Of a stretch of DNA of 64,000 nucleotides, positions 23,282 to 35,500 are shown piece after piece. Numbering within the stretch: position 1 is the first letter of the stretch; the number at the start of each line of letters is the position of its first letter. The DNA is from Phialophora verrucosa (taxonomy: Eukaryota > Ascomycota > Eurotiomycetes > Chaetothyriales > Herpotrichiellaceae), in contig MSED01000002.1 of the NCBI GenBank assembly GCA_002099365.1, forward strand, positions 2,480,001 to 2,544,000. The letters are read 5' to 3'. The notes beneath the pieces were generated by a model that searched no databases, was not told the origin of the DNA, and worked only from the letters and a program-made list of their open reading frames with translations. The translations under genes were made by a program, and so were the position numbers.

Positions 23282-23782
23282 TAATAGCGCTCCGGATTCA
23301 ACTACCTGGGTGACAATTGTTGAAAGACATGGAGCATGTCAGGTCGCATACAGTTGAGCGAACGGATGTCACAATCCTTGGAGAGAAGACAACCCAGCAA
23401 GAAGATAAGAGGCCGTTGACTGCAAAGTAAGCTGTGGTGAGATACCACCGGTCTCGGCACCTCTTCTTTGCCATTTTCAAAGATAAGAAGAGATATGGGT
23501 GGGTACACACACGGCCGAAGAAAGCCACTACGGGGTTCTTAGCGACTTTCTTCTCTCTTTTTGTCTAAGTGGCTCACTACAGTAGATTCATACGGGAGTT
23601 AACGATTTCCATGATCAATTGACCCTTTCTTAGTACTTCGAGATGGTCGCATTTGGAGTTGCCATGTAAAACGCCCTATGGCCATGCATCAAATATATGT
23701 AATGCTATTCTTGTGACTGAAATCCGCAGGGCCGACGACCCCTAAGTGCATACGGATGGATCTCGAAGACCGTGGTCCTTGA
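23282..23782. promoter_or_regulatory. Upstream region of the hxnR-type regulator
   Basis: This 501-bp gap lies between the regulator start (23281) and the stop of the flavin oxidoreductase (23783). Both genes read leftward, so it holds the regulator promoter and the oxidoreductase 3' UTR. No open frame here looks real. Confidence 0.45.
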
Positions 23783-25120
23783 CTATGCCGCAATATCAAT
23801 ATCTTTGTAGGAGGGATAATCGACGTAGCCATTGCTGGGCGGGTCGGCACCGTAGAAGGTACTTCGATCATACGGGCTCAAGGGGAGTCCTTCTGCCAGC
23901 CTCCTAGGCAGATCAGGGTTAGCGATATAGTGTCTGCCGAAGATGATCGCATCAGCCTCGCCAGACTCGACCTTTGGTGCAGCATTTTCGGCGTTGAAGT
24001 TCCCAGCCGCAACAAATTTGATCCCTCCCTTCTCCAGAATCTTTCGAAAAGGCACCAGAGAAGGCTCACTTGTCGTCACTCGAGAGGTAGAAGATGCTCC
24101 GGTCTGCTGTCGCTGAAGGGCCAGCATCTTTCCAGTCTCATCCAGCTCTTCATCAAATCTAGGCTCCACCATATGGACGTAAGCTGGTCGATTGGCCTCC
24201 GGAAGCTTTACTATCTGCTCGCAAAGATACGCCCAGTGCTCGTTGGGGCTAGAGTCCTTGGTGTCTTGGAAGTAGTTATACGGCGACAGCCTGATACCAA
24301 CTCTGTCCGCTCCAATTGCCGTCGTTACGGCCTGGATGACTTCGAGTGGGAAGCGAGATCGGTTCTCGATGGAGCCGCCGTACGTGTCCGATCGAATATT
24401 AATATTATCGTGAAGGAACTGGTCCAAGAGGTATCCATTGGCACTGCGCAAAGTCAGCCAATGTGCTCTGAGGTGAGATTAAAAGATACTTACCCGTGGA
24501 TCTCGACACCGTCGAAGCCGGCTTCCAATGCCCTCCTGGCGGCATCTGCAAACTCTTGTACGATCTCTTGGATTTCTTCTATGGTCAGAGCCCTAGGAGG
24601 CGTCGATTCGTAGTCAGAGCCATCAAGAGCCTTGCCTTTCAGAGGGATATTGCTGGAGCTGACGCAGTCACGACCGTCGAGAAATGCCGGCACTGTCGCT
24701 CGACCAACGTGCCACAGCTGGCAGAAGATGTAACCCCCTTTTGCGTGAATGGCATCTGTTACCTTCTTCCAGCCGGCTATCTGACTGTTCGTAAAAATTC
24801 CTGGAACGCCAGGGTACCCACAAGCCTGGCATACGCGTTAGAAGCCACTAACGGGGGGTTGGACCTTCAACACTGACATATCGACTGATAGGGCAGGCTT
24901 CGCTCAGCTGGAAACCGCCTCTGCTTGCACGTTGCGAGTAGTATTCCACGTTGAGATCGTTAGGGACGTAGACGCCAGGTGAATCCTTCGGCGCTCGCAT
25001 CCGAGTCAAAGGAGCCATCATCACTCGGTGTTCGAGATTCAGAGCACCCAGTTCCAGAGGCTTGAACAGCAATGTATCCTCGAGCGGCTTGAAGCCGGTG
25101 GGAGAAGTTCTTGAAGGCAT
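23783..25120 (-). CDS. hxnT: NADH:flavin oxidoreductase, Old Yellow Enzyme family (hxnT-type)
   Basis: FMN-dependent ene-reductase, 411 residues. Exons 25120-24878, 24825-24494 and 24443-23783; introns of 52 and 50 bp (GTCAGT and GTAAGT donors). The start is the first true ATG (25118-25120), giving MPSRTSPTGFKPLEDTLLFK; the longer open frame begins with a non-ATG codon. OYE hallmarks are VMMAPLTRMRAPK, YIFCQLWHVGRATVP (His in the active-site HVGR region), GFDGVEIHGANGYLLDQFLH, SDTYGGSIENRSRFPLEV, IGADRVGIRLSPYN, and AIIFGRHYIANPDLPRRL near the end. In the hxn pathway HxnT is the OYE-type reductase. It reads the same way as the regulator and the dioxygenase that flank it. Confidence 0.87.
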
Positions 25121-25901
25121 CGCTGCTGCCGCCGTCGCTGTCACGGTCTTTCTTTTCTAAAATGAGAATGTCTCTAGGCAATGAGCGTGAAGCCGCAGTT
25201 CTCAGGTCTCTCTTTGCGTTACGAGGGCCGAGATTCGCATCGCGCAGAGAAGAAATATCAAAGTCTTTCTCGCCTGGGGCGAGGTTCATTTTTGCCGCTT
25301 GGCCAGAAGTGGGCAAATGCTTGCATTCGCTTGATCAGTGTCCAGAAGCAATTAGAATGCAACAAAGCCGAGAACAATAAAATCACTCTTACGAACCACA
25401 ACCGTCAGAGGTGGAAGATGTGGATACTGTAACATCGCATTTCATTCTTCGGGGGGCTGGAGTTAGTCTTGCCAAGTTCAAGAGTGGGGGATGATAGGAA
25501 CAGTCTGAGTCCCTCGAGAATTTTGGAAATGAAAGGGTTCGATTTACTTCTTGTACCGCATCGGCCATATCCGACTGATTTACTGATTTATCGAACCTCT
25601 TGAGCAAAAGGCAATTTCGCGTTGGGGGCTCTGACACTGCGACTTAGTTGTTGGGTCTTCAACGTGAAGCGGGCGACCATATTAAGGGGTTAATAATTAA
25701 GGTGATATGTTCTCGAGCGTATTAGGACACCTTTTTAATGATGCTCTAGATTTACCGTTGCCCACATGAGTAGTTCTAGATGTACCGAGTTGCAGGAGAT
25801 GGGCAATTGACCAAGGCTGGACAAAGAGGTAATACGATGGCTCCTCTGAATTGCCATCGTTCGATAGAGATCAGATTGTTTCAGTCTAGCCAGGTATTCA
25901 A
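25121..25901. promoter_or_regulatory. Upstream region of the hxnT-type gene
   Basis: About 780 bp upstream of the flavin oxidoreductase and downstream of the dioxygenase. GATA-factor core sites fitting HGATAR are seen at about 25492 (TGATAG) and 25862 (CGATAG). Such sites fit nitrogen (AreA) control, which the A. nidulans hxn genes show, but they are short enough to occur by chance. No gene is visible. Confidence 0.4.
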
Positions 25902-27045
25902 TCAGCTAGCAACCGAGAGCCCATAGTTCTTTGCTGTTCTCTCAAGCCTCCATTGTCCCGCATTAATGGGTTCGTACTTCGGCGCCTCCTTCAGTCCCGG
26001 TCGCACAAGTGGTGAAACTACCACATCTGGGGCAGGGTGCACGAACATGACCGTTGAGTATCGTTCAGGGAGCATTCCGTCATCTTTGATGGCATCCAGT
26101 TGCTCTTTGCTCATTGGAGGGGTTGTGACTCGATGGCGAGTTGAGCGAAGGATGTCATTTGACATGCGCTGGAGTAGATCGGCAACATTGATCACGCATG
26201 TCCCCGGGATGGGTGTCGCAGGACAGAATTCATCCTTGTGGAATGGGTCAACCTCAAGGCCACCAACGTGGTCCTGGAAAAGGATGGTAAACAGTCCAAA
26301 GTCCGTGTGGGGAGCAATTCGTGAATGACCGGGCATATCCAATGTCTTCTTAGGAACAGACGGATAATGCAGAATGCGCAGCTGAGGGTCGGCTTGTTTC
26401 AGGATGGGAGCTAGGTCATCAGCCTTCAGTCCAAGTATTAAGGAGATTGCCGACAAAATGTGCTGTGCGAGTTTGAACACTTTCTATCTCATGAGTCAGC
26501 GCGAGACATCTCCCTTCCACGCACTTCAATGGGGTTGCACCTGATAAAACGCATCCATGAAGTCTCTGAACCCTGGCAGGTTATCCTCTGGCGGCATCCG
26601 ACTATTCTCGAAGCGACGATGCTCATAGGATTCTTTGTGGTTGACACCACCAATCCTCTCGAGCCCGACGCCATCGGGAGTGCTAAGGTTTAGCTCAGCA
26701 TTCTGGACGGAACACACAACACACTGCAGGCGGGAATGTGCGTACTATCCTTGGTTCTTTGCTGCCGAGTCGAGTTTATGCTTCAACTTCTCGTCCAGCG
26801 GCAGTTCGAAATATCTCTTGCTCTAAAAATCAGTGAGCACGTCAGTCTATTACATCCACGCTGACTGGACGAACCTGGGCCCACATCTCGTCAACCTCCT
26901 CCTGGGAAATACCAAAGTCTTTGAGGTAGACCCAACCGAAGACGTGGAAGGCATTGAACAGTTCCTCTGCGACCGCCTTCTTTTCTTGCTCCGTCCCGCT
27001 TATCAAAGGGGCGAGTGATACGATTGGAAAGCTTGCTGCTGCCAT
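25902..27045 (-). CDS. hxnY: 2-oxoglutarate/Fe(II) dioxygenase (hxnY-type)
   Basis: Isopenicillin-N-synthase-like non-heme iron dioxygenase, 323 residues. Exons 27045-26875, 26822-26746, 26682-26541 and 26483-25902; introns of 52, 63 and 57 bp. The N-terminal DIOX_N part starts FPIVSLAPLISG. The catalytic part has the iron ligands in RIAPHTDFGLFTILFQD (HxD) and STRHRVTTPP (distal His with the 2-oxoglutarate-binding Arg about ten residues on). The acceptor of intron 2 is not the first AG: only the one giving GYTPDGVGLERIGG keeps the frame open, as the earlier AG creates a stop. HxnY is the dioxygenase of the A. nidulans nicotinate regulon. Its precise substrate is not readable here. Confidence 0.85.
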
Positions 27046-27993
27046 TGCGCCAGGATAGTCGTTGGAAACCGATCGTATTCTGGTGATGCGTTTGTGCTCT
27101 TTGTCAAACTCTCAGCCTAAGCAAAGATTCCCCGTGATGATCCGCTATATATGTGGTTTATCCTGATTGTACGACGACGACGGAGGCTTGTTTGGTACGG
27201 GCATCCACGAGCCTTGGAGTGGGGTCGATAAGGAACAACACTCGAAGCCACCATTGAGTCGACGCGGCTGGATATCCCCACTTTTGAAATCTGGGTCAAG
27301 CTGGGGGTCAAAGCCATGCAAGCATTGGAGACCATCTCGAGGAAAAATCACGGAGGTTTGCCCACGGGATAGTCAATGGAAGACGTGCGTTTCGCTTATC
27401 ACTCTAACCGATCCAATAAAGCCTTGTCTAAGTTAGCATCTTCGACCTAGGCAGGTCTACTCTGCATTATCTCGACACCTTATCGTGCTACAATATATGA
27501 TATTTTTTGGTCTTCAGATAGTAGCATAGTGCGGTCTTGTCTGCGAAACACAAAGGACGATGACTATGTCATGTGATATCGTCTCCGTCTCTTACAGAAC
27601 CGAGCAATATTGTTCCCGCCCTGATCTTGATACAAACTACTTCCATCGCGGAGTCCGGCTCCTCCACTCTCCAATCCTCCACCTTTGCTTTCCCGAATCG
27701 GACTCTAAAGATAGGCGGACGGGCCAGACGTGCGATAAACAACTACCTGTATCTAATCGTACATTGAAAATAATGGCAGGATACTATCTAGATTCTATTC
27801 AGTATCAACAGGTATTGGAATCTGAACAAGTCAATGCTTCAGACTCCGGCGCTGGACATTTAAACGCGTCGGTTCGCTGCATTGTCGATTCGCGGCCAAA
27901 GTTTTTCGACTTCCTTGTCTCGATCACCACCACATCCCGTTCCCCAAGATTTGCCAGCACCTGGCTGTTACCTTTGAGACTGTGACAGGGAAT
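27046..27993. promoter_or_regulatory. Divergent promoter region, hxnY-type / MFS transporter
   Basis: The dioxygenase starts leftward at 27045 and the transporter rightward at 27994. GATA-like cores occur at about 27226 (CGATAA), 27394 (TGATAAG on the minus strand) and 27709 (AGATAG). A TATATA-rich stretch lies near 27150. The plus-strand open frame 27560-27985 has no domain and is probably leader or chance. Confidence 0.45.
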
Positions 27994-29814
27994 ATGGGAG
28001 CTGTGGAAGAAACCTCCGCCGTTCAGGGCGACACCAAAGGGCCGACAACTGACATCGAGAAGGTCTCTAGCAGTTCCGATGGTAATCATGCAGGTCAATC
28101 ACACATCTTTATCGACAAGGAAATAGAGAGAAGCTACTTACGAAAACTCGATTTTCGACTGCTTCCGTTCCTATCTCTGATGTATCTTTTCAACTCGGTG
28201 GATCGGGTAAGTCGAGTGGCTCAAAGCGTTGAGACTGATGATCTTGAATGCTGATATGATCTACTGTCCAGTCGAACCTGGGAAATGCTTACACCGACGG
28301 GTTTACCACGGATATGCACTTCAAGGCTGATCAATACTCGCTCTTGCTGCTGAAATTTTACATTCCGAATGGCCTATTTGGTGAGCAAAACTTACGTTAT
28401 CATAAAGGGGCACTATTAGAGCTGATGTCGGAATGAACAGATCTGCCTCTCAACTTGTTGACAAAGAGGTTTAGCGGAAAGGTCGTGCTGCCGACATTGA
28501 TGCTTGGATGGAGCGTCTGTGCCACTCTACAAACAGCCTGTACAAGCTTCGCCGGAATGGTGGTTGTCCGATTCCTCATCGGGTATGGACCTGAAACGAG
28601 CACTCCAAAGCATCAGAATTGTCCGTTTTTAACCATGGTTGTTACAGTTCTTTCGAAGCCGGCTTCTTCGCGGGAACAGTGTTCTACCTCACGCTTTTCT
28701 ACACGCGCGGCGAATTGAGCTTTCGAATCGCCCTGTACTTTGGGAGCGCTGTTCTGGCAGCGGCATTTTCCGGCGTGCTCGCATACGGAGTGTTCCAGAT
28801 TGAGAACACAGCGCTGCACGGGTGGCAGTATTTGTTCCTCATCGAGTAAGTTGCTCACGAGTTCTCCAGTCGTGGTGGGGCATCGCATTGACAGCGAACA
28901 AAGGGGTGGCATGACAGTCGTCGTTGCTCTCATTGCCTACTGGTGGCTGCCAGCGTCCCCAGAAAGGGCACGCTGGTTCAACGAGCCTGAGAAGGAAGTG
29001 GCTCGAGCCAGGCAGCTCAGGGATGCGTCGGATGAGGTGAATGAGAAGTTCAGCCTGAAACTTGCCTTTTCGGAATGGAAAGAACCGAAATTCATCATGT
29101 GGTTGATCATCTGCTTTTTCTACGGGTTTCCATTCGGGACGTCAGGAAACTTCATGCCTCAGGTAAGTCTTCCACCTTGTTGTGGTGCTTGCCTCCTGCT
29201 ATCTCTAGAAACTAATCGTTCAACAGATTGTGGCTCGCCTCGGTTATTCTACAGTGAAAACCAACCTCATGACGGTCCCTCCTAATCTCGTCGGCTTCTG
29301 TGTTTTGCTCTTGGTGACCTATTCCTCGGACCATTTCCGGGAGCGGACATATCACCTAGCCTTCGCCCTGACTTTGTCTCTCATCAGTCTCATCATCCTG
29401 GCCACGATCGACGTCACCACGAACAAGGGTGTGGCTTACTTCGCCATGTTCCTCCTTGCCAGCGGCGCCTATATTCCCAGCTGTCTCGCTCACTCCTGGC
29501 ATAACAATAACAGCGTGTCGGAGAATGCCCGTGCCGCCAATACTGGATTGCTCGTTGGAATCGGAAACCTCAGTGGCATGGCTGTTACAGGAAGTTTCAA
29601 AGTCAAGTACGCACCAAGCTACATCCCAACACTGGCTCTTGCTGCCGGAGCTGCAGGAGTTTGCATCATCGCGGTGCTAAGTTTCGGCACATGGATGAAG
29701 CTCGACAATAAGCGACGTAATCGCGAACAGGGAGTCGACATCCGTGCCGAAGACGTCGACACCAGACAATTAGTGGAAGGCCACAAGAGTCCAGAGTGGC
29801 GTTGGTTCACATAA
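27994..29814 (+). CDS. MFS anion transporter, TNA1/Dal5-like (hxnP/hxnZ-type)
   Basis: Anion:cation symporter family transporter of 502 residues, plasma membrane. Six exons: 27994-28206, 28272-28380, 28441-28582, 28648-28845, 28904-29162 and 29227-29814. Five GT-AG introns are 65, 60, 65, 58 and 64 bp. Family marks are YLRKLDFRLLPFLSLMYLFN before TM1, DRSNLGNA after it, LPLNLLTKRFSGK, WLPASPERARWFNEPEK in the central loop, and NNNSVSENARAANTGLLVGIGN in TM11. The ATG at 27994 is the first in frame. This family includes the yeast nicotinate permease Tna1, so uptake of nicotinate or a derivative fits the cluster. The A. nidulans regulon has two MFS genes (hxnP and hxnZ), and I cannot tell from memory which is the closer match, so I give no symbol. 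Confidence 0.84.
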
Positions 29815-30918
29815 GTAGACAGAGGGTCATGATGGTGAATAACGAGAAGTATAATAGGAAAATAGGGGCGGACAAAGACGGCCTCGACGGCAAGGCTGAT
29901 GAGTTTGTCGACGAACAATGACAGATTCTGCGAAAGGGAACTCAAACACGGTAACGCGCTCTATTACCACCTCTTCTTGTAGAGCAATTTCTTTTTGAGG
30001 TTGTTTCATTCCGAACTCATGACAACTTGTGCTTGTTTTAGGTATCTTGAATGAGTTTACGGGTTTTGTTGCCCTTCTGTCGGCTCCCTGTATCTTCGAG
30101 AACTTCGAACTGCCTGATGCACTCAATGCCGATACATCAAGCTGCTACAGCAGCGCTTAGCGGGCGCTATCTGCTATGAAGAACGAAATTCAATGAATCA
30201 CCTAAGACTCCTGCGCCGTGCCGAAAGATTCTGTGAAGGAGAGGACGGCGGCAGTTTGGCTGTCGAATGGACGGGCGGTATCGGTTTCGTCCGAGAAGGC
30301 ATTGCCGAGAAGATATTCAGAGACACCATTGTTGGAGCCATCTACGAAACATCCAGCTGACGACGATAACGAAGACGCTACAAAAGGCGTACACTTCATG
30401 AACGTGGTCTATAATCGGATTGGCGGCAAAGTCGATATTTGATTCTTTAGGAGCTCTAGCATTCTAGCCCTTGATCCCTTCATCTACAGGGTGTGCTGTG
30501 CTGTGCTATGCTATGCTGCAATGCCTACCACCCACTTAGCGGTTGGCACTACACATACCTGCATATATTGATACGGCAATCTACCTGCCAAGCCACCAGA
30601 ATCACTCTGATCTCTCAAACGAGAGTCTCGATCCTAGCCCTGACATATCTCAACAGGCCCAAGGTCTCATTCCCCGACATGCCACAATGACAGAGGCCAC
30701 GATGCTCGCCGTAAACTATCCCCCCGGCCCAGTACCATTGACGCAGCCAACCTTGGCCGAGACAACACCTAATTGAAGACGATCAGATAAAGACAGGACT
30801 CACCATGAGAAGGCCCAAGGCGCAAGCGAGCCACGACCGTAATACCTCAACCCGATCGACTTTCTGCTTTCCACTCGCTCCATCATCTCCCCTACCATCT
30901 ACACTGCAATCTGCATCT
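29815..30918. other. Intergenic region at the right end of the hxn-like cluster
   Basis: About 1.1 kb. Minus-strand open frames 30399-30202 and 30126-29827 could be joined by a weak intron, but no domain is recognisable. A short CTATG/CTGTG microsatellite lies at about 30492-30520. I see no firm gene. Confidence 0.35.
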
Positions 30919-31413
30919 CTACTCCCCCTCAATCACTTCCTCTCTCACCACGACGCTCCAGCGGCAGCCTCGTGCGCTTGAACTCCACACCCAGTCGAGG
31001 TTCCCCTCCTCATCGCCGCTCTTCCCGTTGTGGCGCTTCCCATTCTTGTCCTTTCGGTTGTTGCCTCGTGAGTTGATGTCTTGCCCATCACTCTCCACTC
31101 GACTGTTGCTGTTGCTGTGCGACTTAGTGCCCTCTGAATTAGTGCTCCCCCAAGGATCGCCCAAGACCGGGCGGGTATCGTGGCCCTGTGAAGCTCCTTG
31201 CTTTATCGCACCCACGAAAGGACCGAAGCTCTCAAAGGCATCGGCAAGCCCACTGACTCCGTCGTTGCATTTCTTCTTGTCTCGACCCAACGATGGACAG
31301 AATATTGCGGAAGTCTGAGCTGGTCGAGACTTGCCTTGAATGGAGTTGTTCATTATGGTTGGTTGAGTGTTGCTGTTTGTCGAGCTGTAGGTGGAGTTAG
31401 ATGACGGAGCCAT
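30919..31413 (-). CDS. Small Ser/Asn-rich hypothetical protein
   Basis: Open frame of 164 residues, ATG at 31411-31413. The N-terminus is Ser/Thr/Asn-rich and hydrophilic. A middle stretch reads GVSGLADAFESFGPFVGAIK, which could form a short amphipathic helix. A charged part rich in Asn, Lys and Gly (GNNRKDKNGKRHNGKSGDEE) follows, with a Trp-containing C-terminus. There is no signal peptide, membrane segment or known domain. Composition bias makes it a weaker call; it could be a real lineage-restricted gene or a chance frame on GC-rich sequence. Confidence 0.4.
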   Translation of the reverse strand: MAPSSNSTYSSTNSNTQPTIMNNSIQGKSRPAQTSAIFCPSLGRDKKKCNDGVSGLADAFESFGPFVGAIKQGASQGHDTRPVLGDPWGSTNSEGTKSHSNSNSRVESDGQDINSRGNNRKDKNGKRHNGKSGDEEGNLDWVWSSSARGCRWSVVVREEVIEGE

Positions 31414-32570
31414 TGCTGCGATGGGAAGTGTCTTGTAACGTTGTATGAACGGGCGCGTTAGTTCCCCGTTAGAGATGTGGTTGTAGCTGTGGTTGTCCCT
31501 CTAATTCTTGTGCGTCAATCTCGTTCGATCTTCGATGCGCCCAATACCATTGCCAACGAGGAAAGGCCGGCCAACCTCTATATACGAATTGCAAGGGTAC
31601 GACGTTCCCCAGACCAGACAACTGGACGGACAGACCCATCTTCAGATGCAGCCCGAGAAATCCCAATGTCTCAACCCTTTGTTTTCGCATTCATGTACCG
31701 TACCGCATAACGCATGTAATATCATAGCACCACCCACGATTCGGACAATCCACAAAGTATAAGCAAAAGACCATAAAGACCTCTCGAGCTAGGTAGCCAG
31801 ACGCGTGCGTCTGTCTCAGCACGCTCGGCAGATTAAGACATCAACACATAAAGACATAAGAGATATCCTTCCATCTGACCGGGCCAATTGCCCTCAACAG
31901 ACAAAACAAGACATTATGTTCACCTTCACCTTCACCTTCAAGCCGAGCCGAGACATTGACACAGACTGAGACCAAGACTGCCAGATAGCAGAGCCTAAAA
32001 TGGTGATTCATCATGCCGTAGAGCTAGAGAGTCCTCCAAACGACACAACCGTAAGACACCAGTCAAAACACATGAGATCGTTGACAAACTAGCTTGCCAG
32101 CGAAGCGACTGACGAACCAAATAAGAACTAACTGACTGTTTCAGCCGCTCAACCGAACCCCGTCCGGCCGAAGCAAGAGGTCAGTGCGGATCAACTGTAC
32201 AGGAGCAGTGAGGCAGTGTCCATGGGGATGAAGGTGAGGTTCACAGAGATACTCCTAGAGGATATTAATTATTGTGCAAGGCAGGGTTTAGGGCAGAGTT
32301 GGGTAATCAACAAGGAGAGATGTCGAGACGACAATGCAAAGTAAGGAATTCATGAATCAAAAAGATCAGATTTTATAAACTGAAACACCCGTTCAGTGAA
32401 TTCTTGTTACCTGAAACGAACGGTGCAAATGCGACAGATATCTTGGTGCTTTTTCTTGCCCCAAACCCATGACCCTACCTATATCCCAGCTCATAACCCG
32501 TCCCAGCGTATACCACAACCCGTATTGTCGGTGGTCCGCACCAGCTGCATGGAGCAGACTCGGACTGGTC
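31414..32570. other. Intergenic region and AIM21 3' flank
   Basis: About 1.15 kb with no coding evidence. It includes a short CACCTT tandem run near 31920 and AT-rich sequence near the AIM21 stop that could carry its polyadenylation region. Confidence 0.4.
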
Positions 32571-35500
32571 CTACACCTGCTCCATACTGTCCTTGCCCGG
32601 CTCGCCCTCGGGTAACATATTCCGCAAGACCCTGGGCTCTTCCGGCGTCGCTGTCTTCTCCAGTGGAGCAGTATCCCCTTTGGAACTGGCCGTGGTCTGC
32701 TTGCTGACGGGGATCGCATCAGTATTTGGATCCGGTTCTTGTCTCTCCAGTTCCGGACCAGACGCCCCTCCGCTGCTTTCAGTCGTGCGCTGAGAAAGAT
32801 CAACCCCTTCGCGGTCGTTGTCATCAGCCTCGTCCATGGCCTGCTTCTCGCCCGATTCATTTCTACTCGGTGCAATGCTGAGTGGGTTGGATTTCTCCTG
32901 CGTTGGAGTTCCAAGGGTGGGTTCAGGATCCGCAAGGTTGCTAGCAGCAGTTGACGGCCCATCGGCCTCCTTCTTTGAGTCCTCCAACTCGGCGTGATCG
33001 GTGGTGTCAAGACTCGGTGGCGGTGGCGCATCAGCGGCTGATGAGTTTTCAACCTGCTCTGCTTTCTTTTCTGAGAGGCCAGTGTTGGGAGTAGCCTCCA
33101 CATCCGGCACAGGGGCACTGTCGGACGAAGGGACATTCAATTCTCCCTCGTCAATGGTCCACAGTGATCGTGGTGCGAACATTGCGAATCCCACCGACTT
33201 GACTGGAGCAGCCGGCGACTTAGCCGGGGCTCTCCGTTGCGGGCCGCGAGCTCTTCCCTTGCGGGCGTCCTCTAGAGGTTTCGCCTCTTCCACGACCGGT
33301 TCTGGTTCCTTCTCCTTCGGCGGTCCCAGTCCCAATTTCTGGTTGAGATCATTCATGAAGTTCCCCCTCAGGCTCGCAATTTTACTGCTTGCACTAGGTC
33401 TGGCCGGAATCTGAGGCTTGGCTTTCGCGATGGTAGGCGAAATCCTCTCTTGCCCCGCGGGACCTGCAGCTTCGCTCGAAAGTGTTTTTGTGAGTGCATC
33501 TGCTGCAGGTTTCTTTGCCGGCCGGGTTGGAATTTGAGGCTTTGGCCGGTCAGGGATGCTGGGAACTTTCTTGAGGGTTGGGGAGGTTTCTTTCGGCTTG
33601 CTAGTATCCGACGGCGGTGCAGCCAGCGCCGGCACAGCATAAGTAGCCTTGGGTGGTCGCGGCGGAATGCTTGGTGCAACCTGGGCGGATGATGTGCCTT
33701 CTCCTAGCCTGTTCTTAGTTGGGCGTGGAGGGACGGTGGGCTTCGTGGTATCCACCGGCGAGGTTTCCTCTTCTTCTGGCTCTCTCGGTCGTGGAGTGAT
33801 CACAGTAACAAGATGATGACTTTCTGGGCTATCTTCCCAGATGTCTTGGCTGGGAAACCTAGGAACCATTCCAGGTCGAGTGGGCATATCGTCACGAAGA
33901 TGCGGTGCGAAACGCGACTTGGCGAGTCTCTCATCCTTTGGTATCAGTTTCGCCTTCTCCGCTTCCGACACCTCTTCCTTCCGCGCTGATTCTGCGTCTG
34001 GAGGCTCGAAAGTCTTGGACGGAGGAGCTTCCTCGGGTTTAGCTGGGAGATCGGGGGTTGACACAGTTGCAGAGTAGTGATGACTGCTGGGGGTATCTTC
34101 CCAGATGTCCTGACTTGGGAAACGCTGTTTGAGGGCATCTGGCCTTGGCTTGAAACGTTCCGCATGGTTGATGGGCTTGTGGTCGTCATCATCCGGGAAC
34201 AGAGGCTCGTACTCGTGCACGTCTTCCAGCGGGGTGTGCATCCTCTCTTGCTCTTCGTGATGTGAAATGAAGCGAGACAAAGAGTGTGAGGCGCTATGGA
34301 GATTGTACATGCTGGTCGGTCGGCTCGATGGCCGAGAGCCGGGTGTGATAGCACCACTTTCAGGTTCCAGACTTCCACGCCGTTCCTGCTTGGGCGAGAC
34401 TGCTGGTCTGAGGTCTTCCATGCCCACATCCTTCGCGACTTCGTCTGCGGCCAGAATCGGCACGGTATAGCCATGCTCAATGAGGTGATCGTCTTCTTGA
34501 GTCGGGTGAGAAACAAAAGGGCGAGCATCGACTGTCTCATTCAAGCTTTCTTCACCGCCCGTGATTTTGTTGAAGCGGCGCTCGGTGGGTATATGGGTGT
34601 CCCCCTCTTGTTCGCTGTCAACAGCGTCGAGATCGTCGGGCTTGCCCGAGATTGATAGTCTGCTACGGCGAACCTCGGCTGGAATGCTATCATCAGCCGG
34701 AAAGCTGGCCTTCCTTAGAGGAGATTCGAGCGCGGGCTGAGAGGTATTGGTCACAGTCCTTGCGAGACTGTTGGGGGTGCCCTGCTGTGATCTTGTGAGG
34801 TACAAATCCGACGCAAGATATCCGATCTGCTCGTCAGGATACGACGGTGTTGCTCCTGATGTACCTGGCGGTAAAGGTTAGCAATTGACGTTGTTGTTTG
34901 CCTCGTACAACTTACCAAGTCCCGATCCGCGGCTGGCAGTTTCACGGACTATCTTGTTCAGATCGTCGCTACTCAGCGCAAAAGCGCCACGGCCGCTTCC
35001 AATGCTCTCATATACTCCGTGACCGTGTGTCTCCTCGATTTGAGCAGCCTCGGGGTGTTTGGAGTACCAATCTCTTTCGAATCTGTCCTGGGGGGCAACA
35101 CCGTGACCGTGAAGGCCATAGCTGCCCGGGGGAGTGAAGATTTCTCTACTGGTTCTCGCTCGCGAGTGGCCAGGCCGCTTCTTATCGCCGTTAGTGCCTG
35201 TGTGAGCCGGACTCAGACCAGGTGCCGGGGATGGGGCCTGCACATCTCCCAATGATGGGTTGATAGGCACACGGAGGCCAAGCTCAGCAGGTCCAGTCTC
35301 TTCGTCTCCAAAAATCGAGGAGCGGCGCTCGCCGGCGGCTGCAGAAGTAGGACGAGAGAAGCTACCTCTCGTCCGCACCTGCCGCAGGCCCTCACCATCT
35401 TCCTGCGAAGGAGTTGACGGCTTGCCTAGACCATGAACAGCAGCCTGGCCGGAGTCAGTTCTTGTGACAGCCTGTACCTGCGCCGTGGCACTAGACTTCG

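Noticed and set aside
27560..27985. 141-codon plus-strand frame just before the transporter
   Set aside because: Composition unlike neighbouring proteins, no domain; probably 5' leader of the transporter.
29827..30399. Possible two-exon minus-strand gene
   Set aside because: The joining intron has weak sites and a stop at the junction; no family resemblance.
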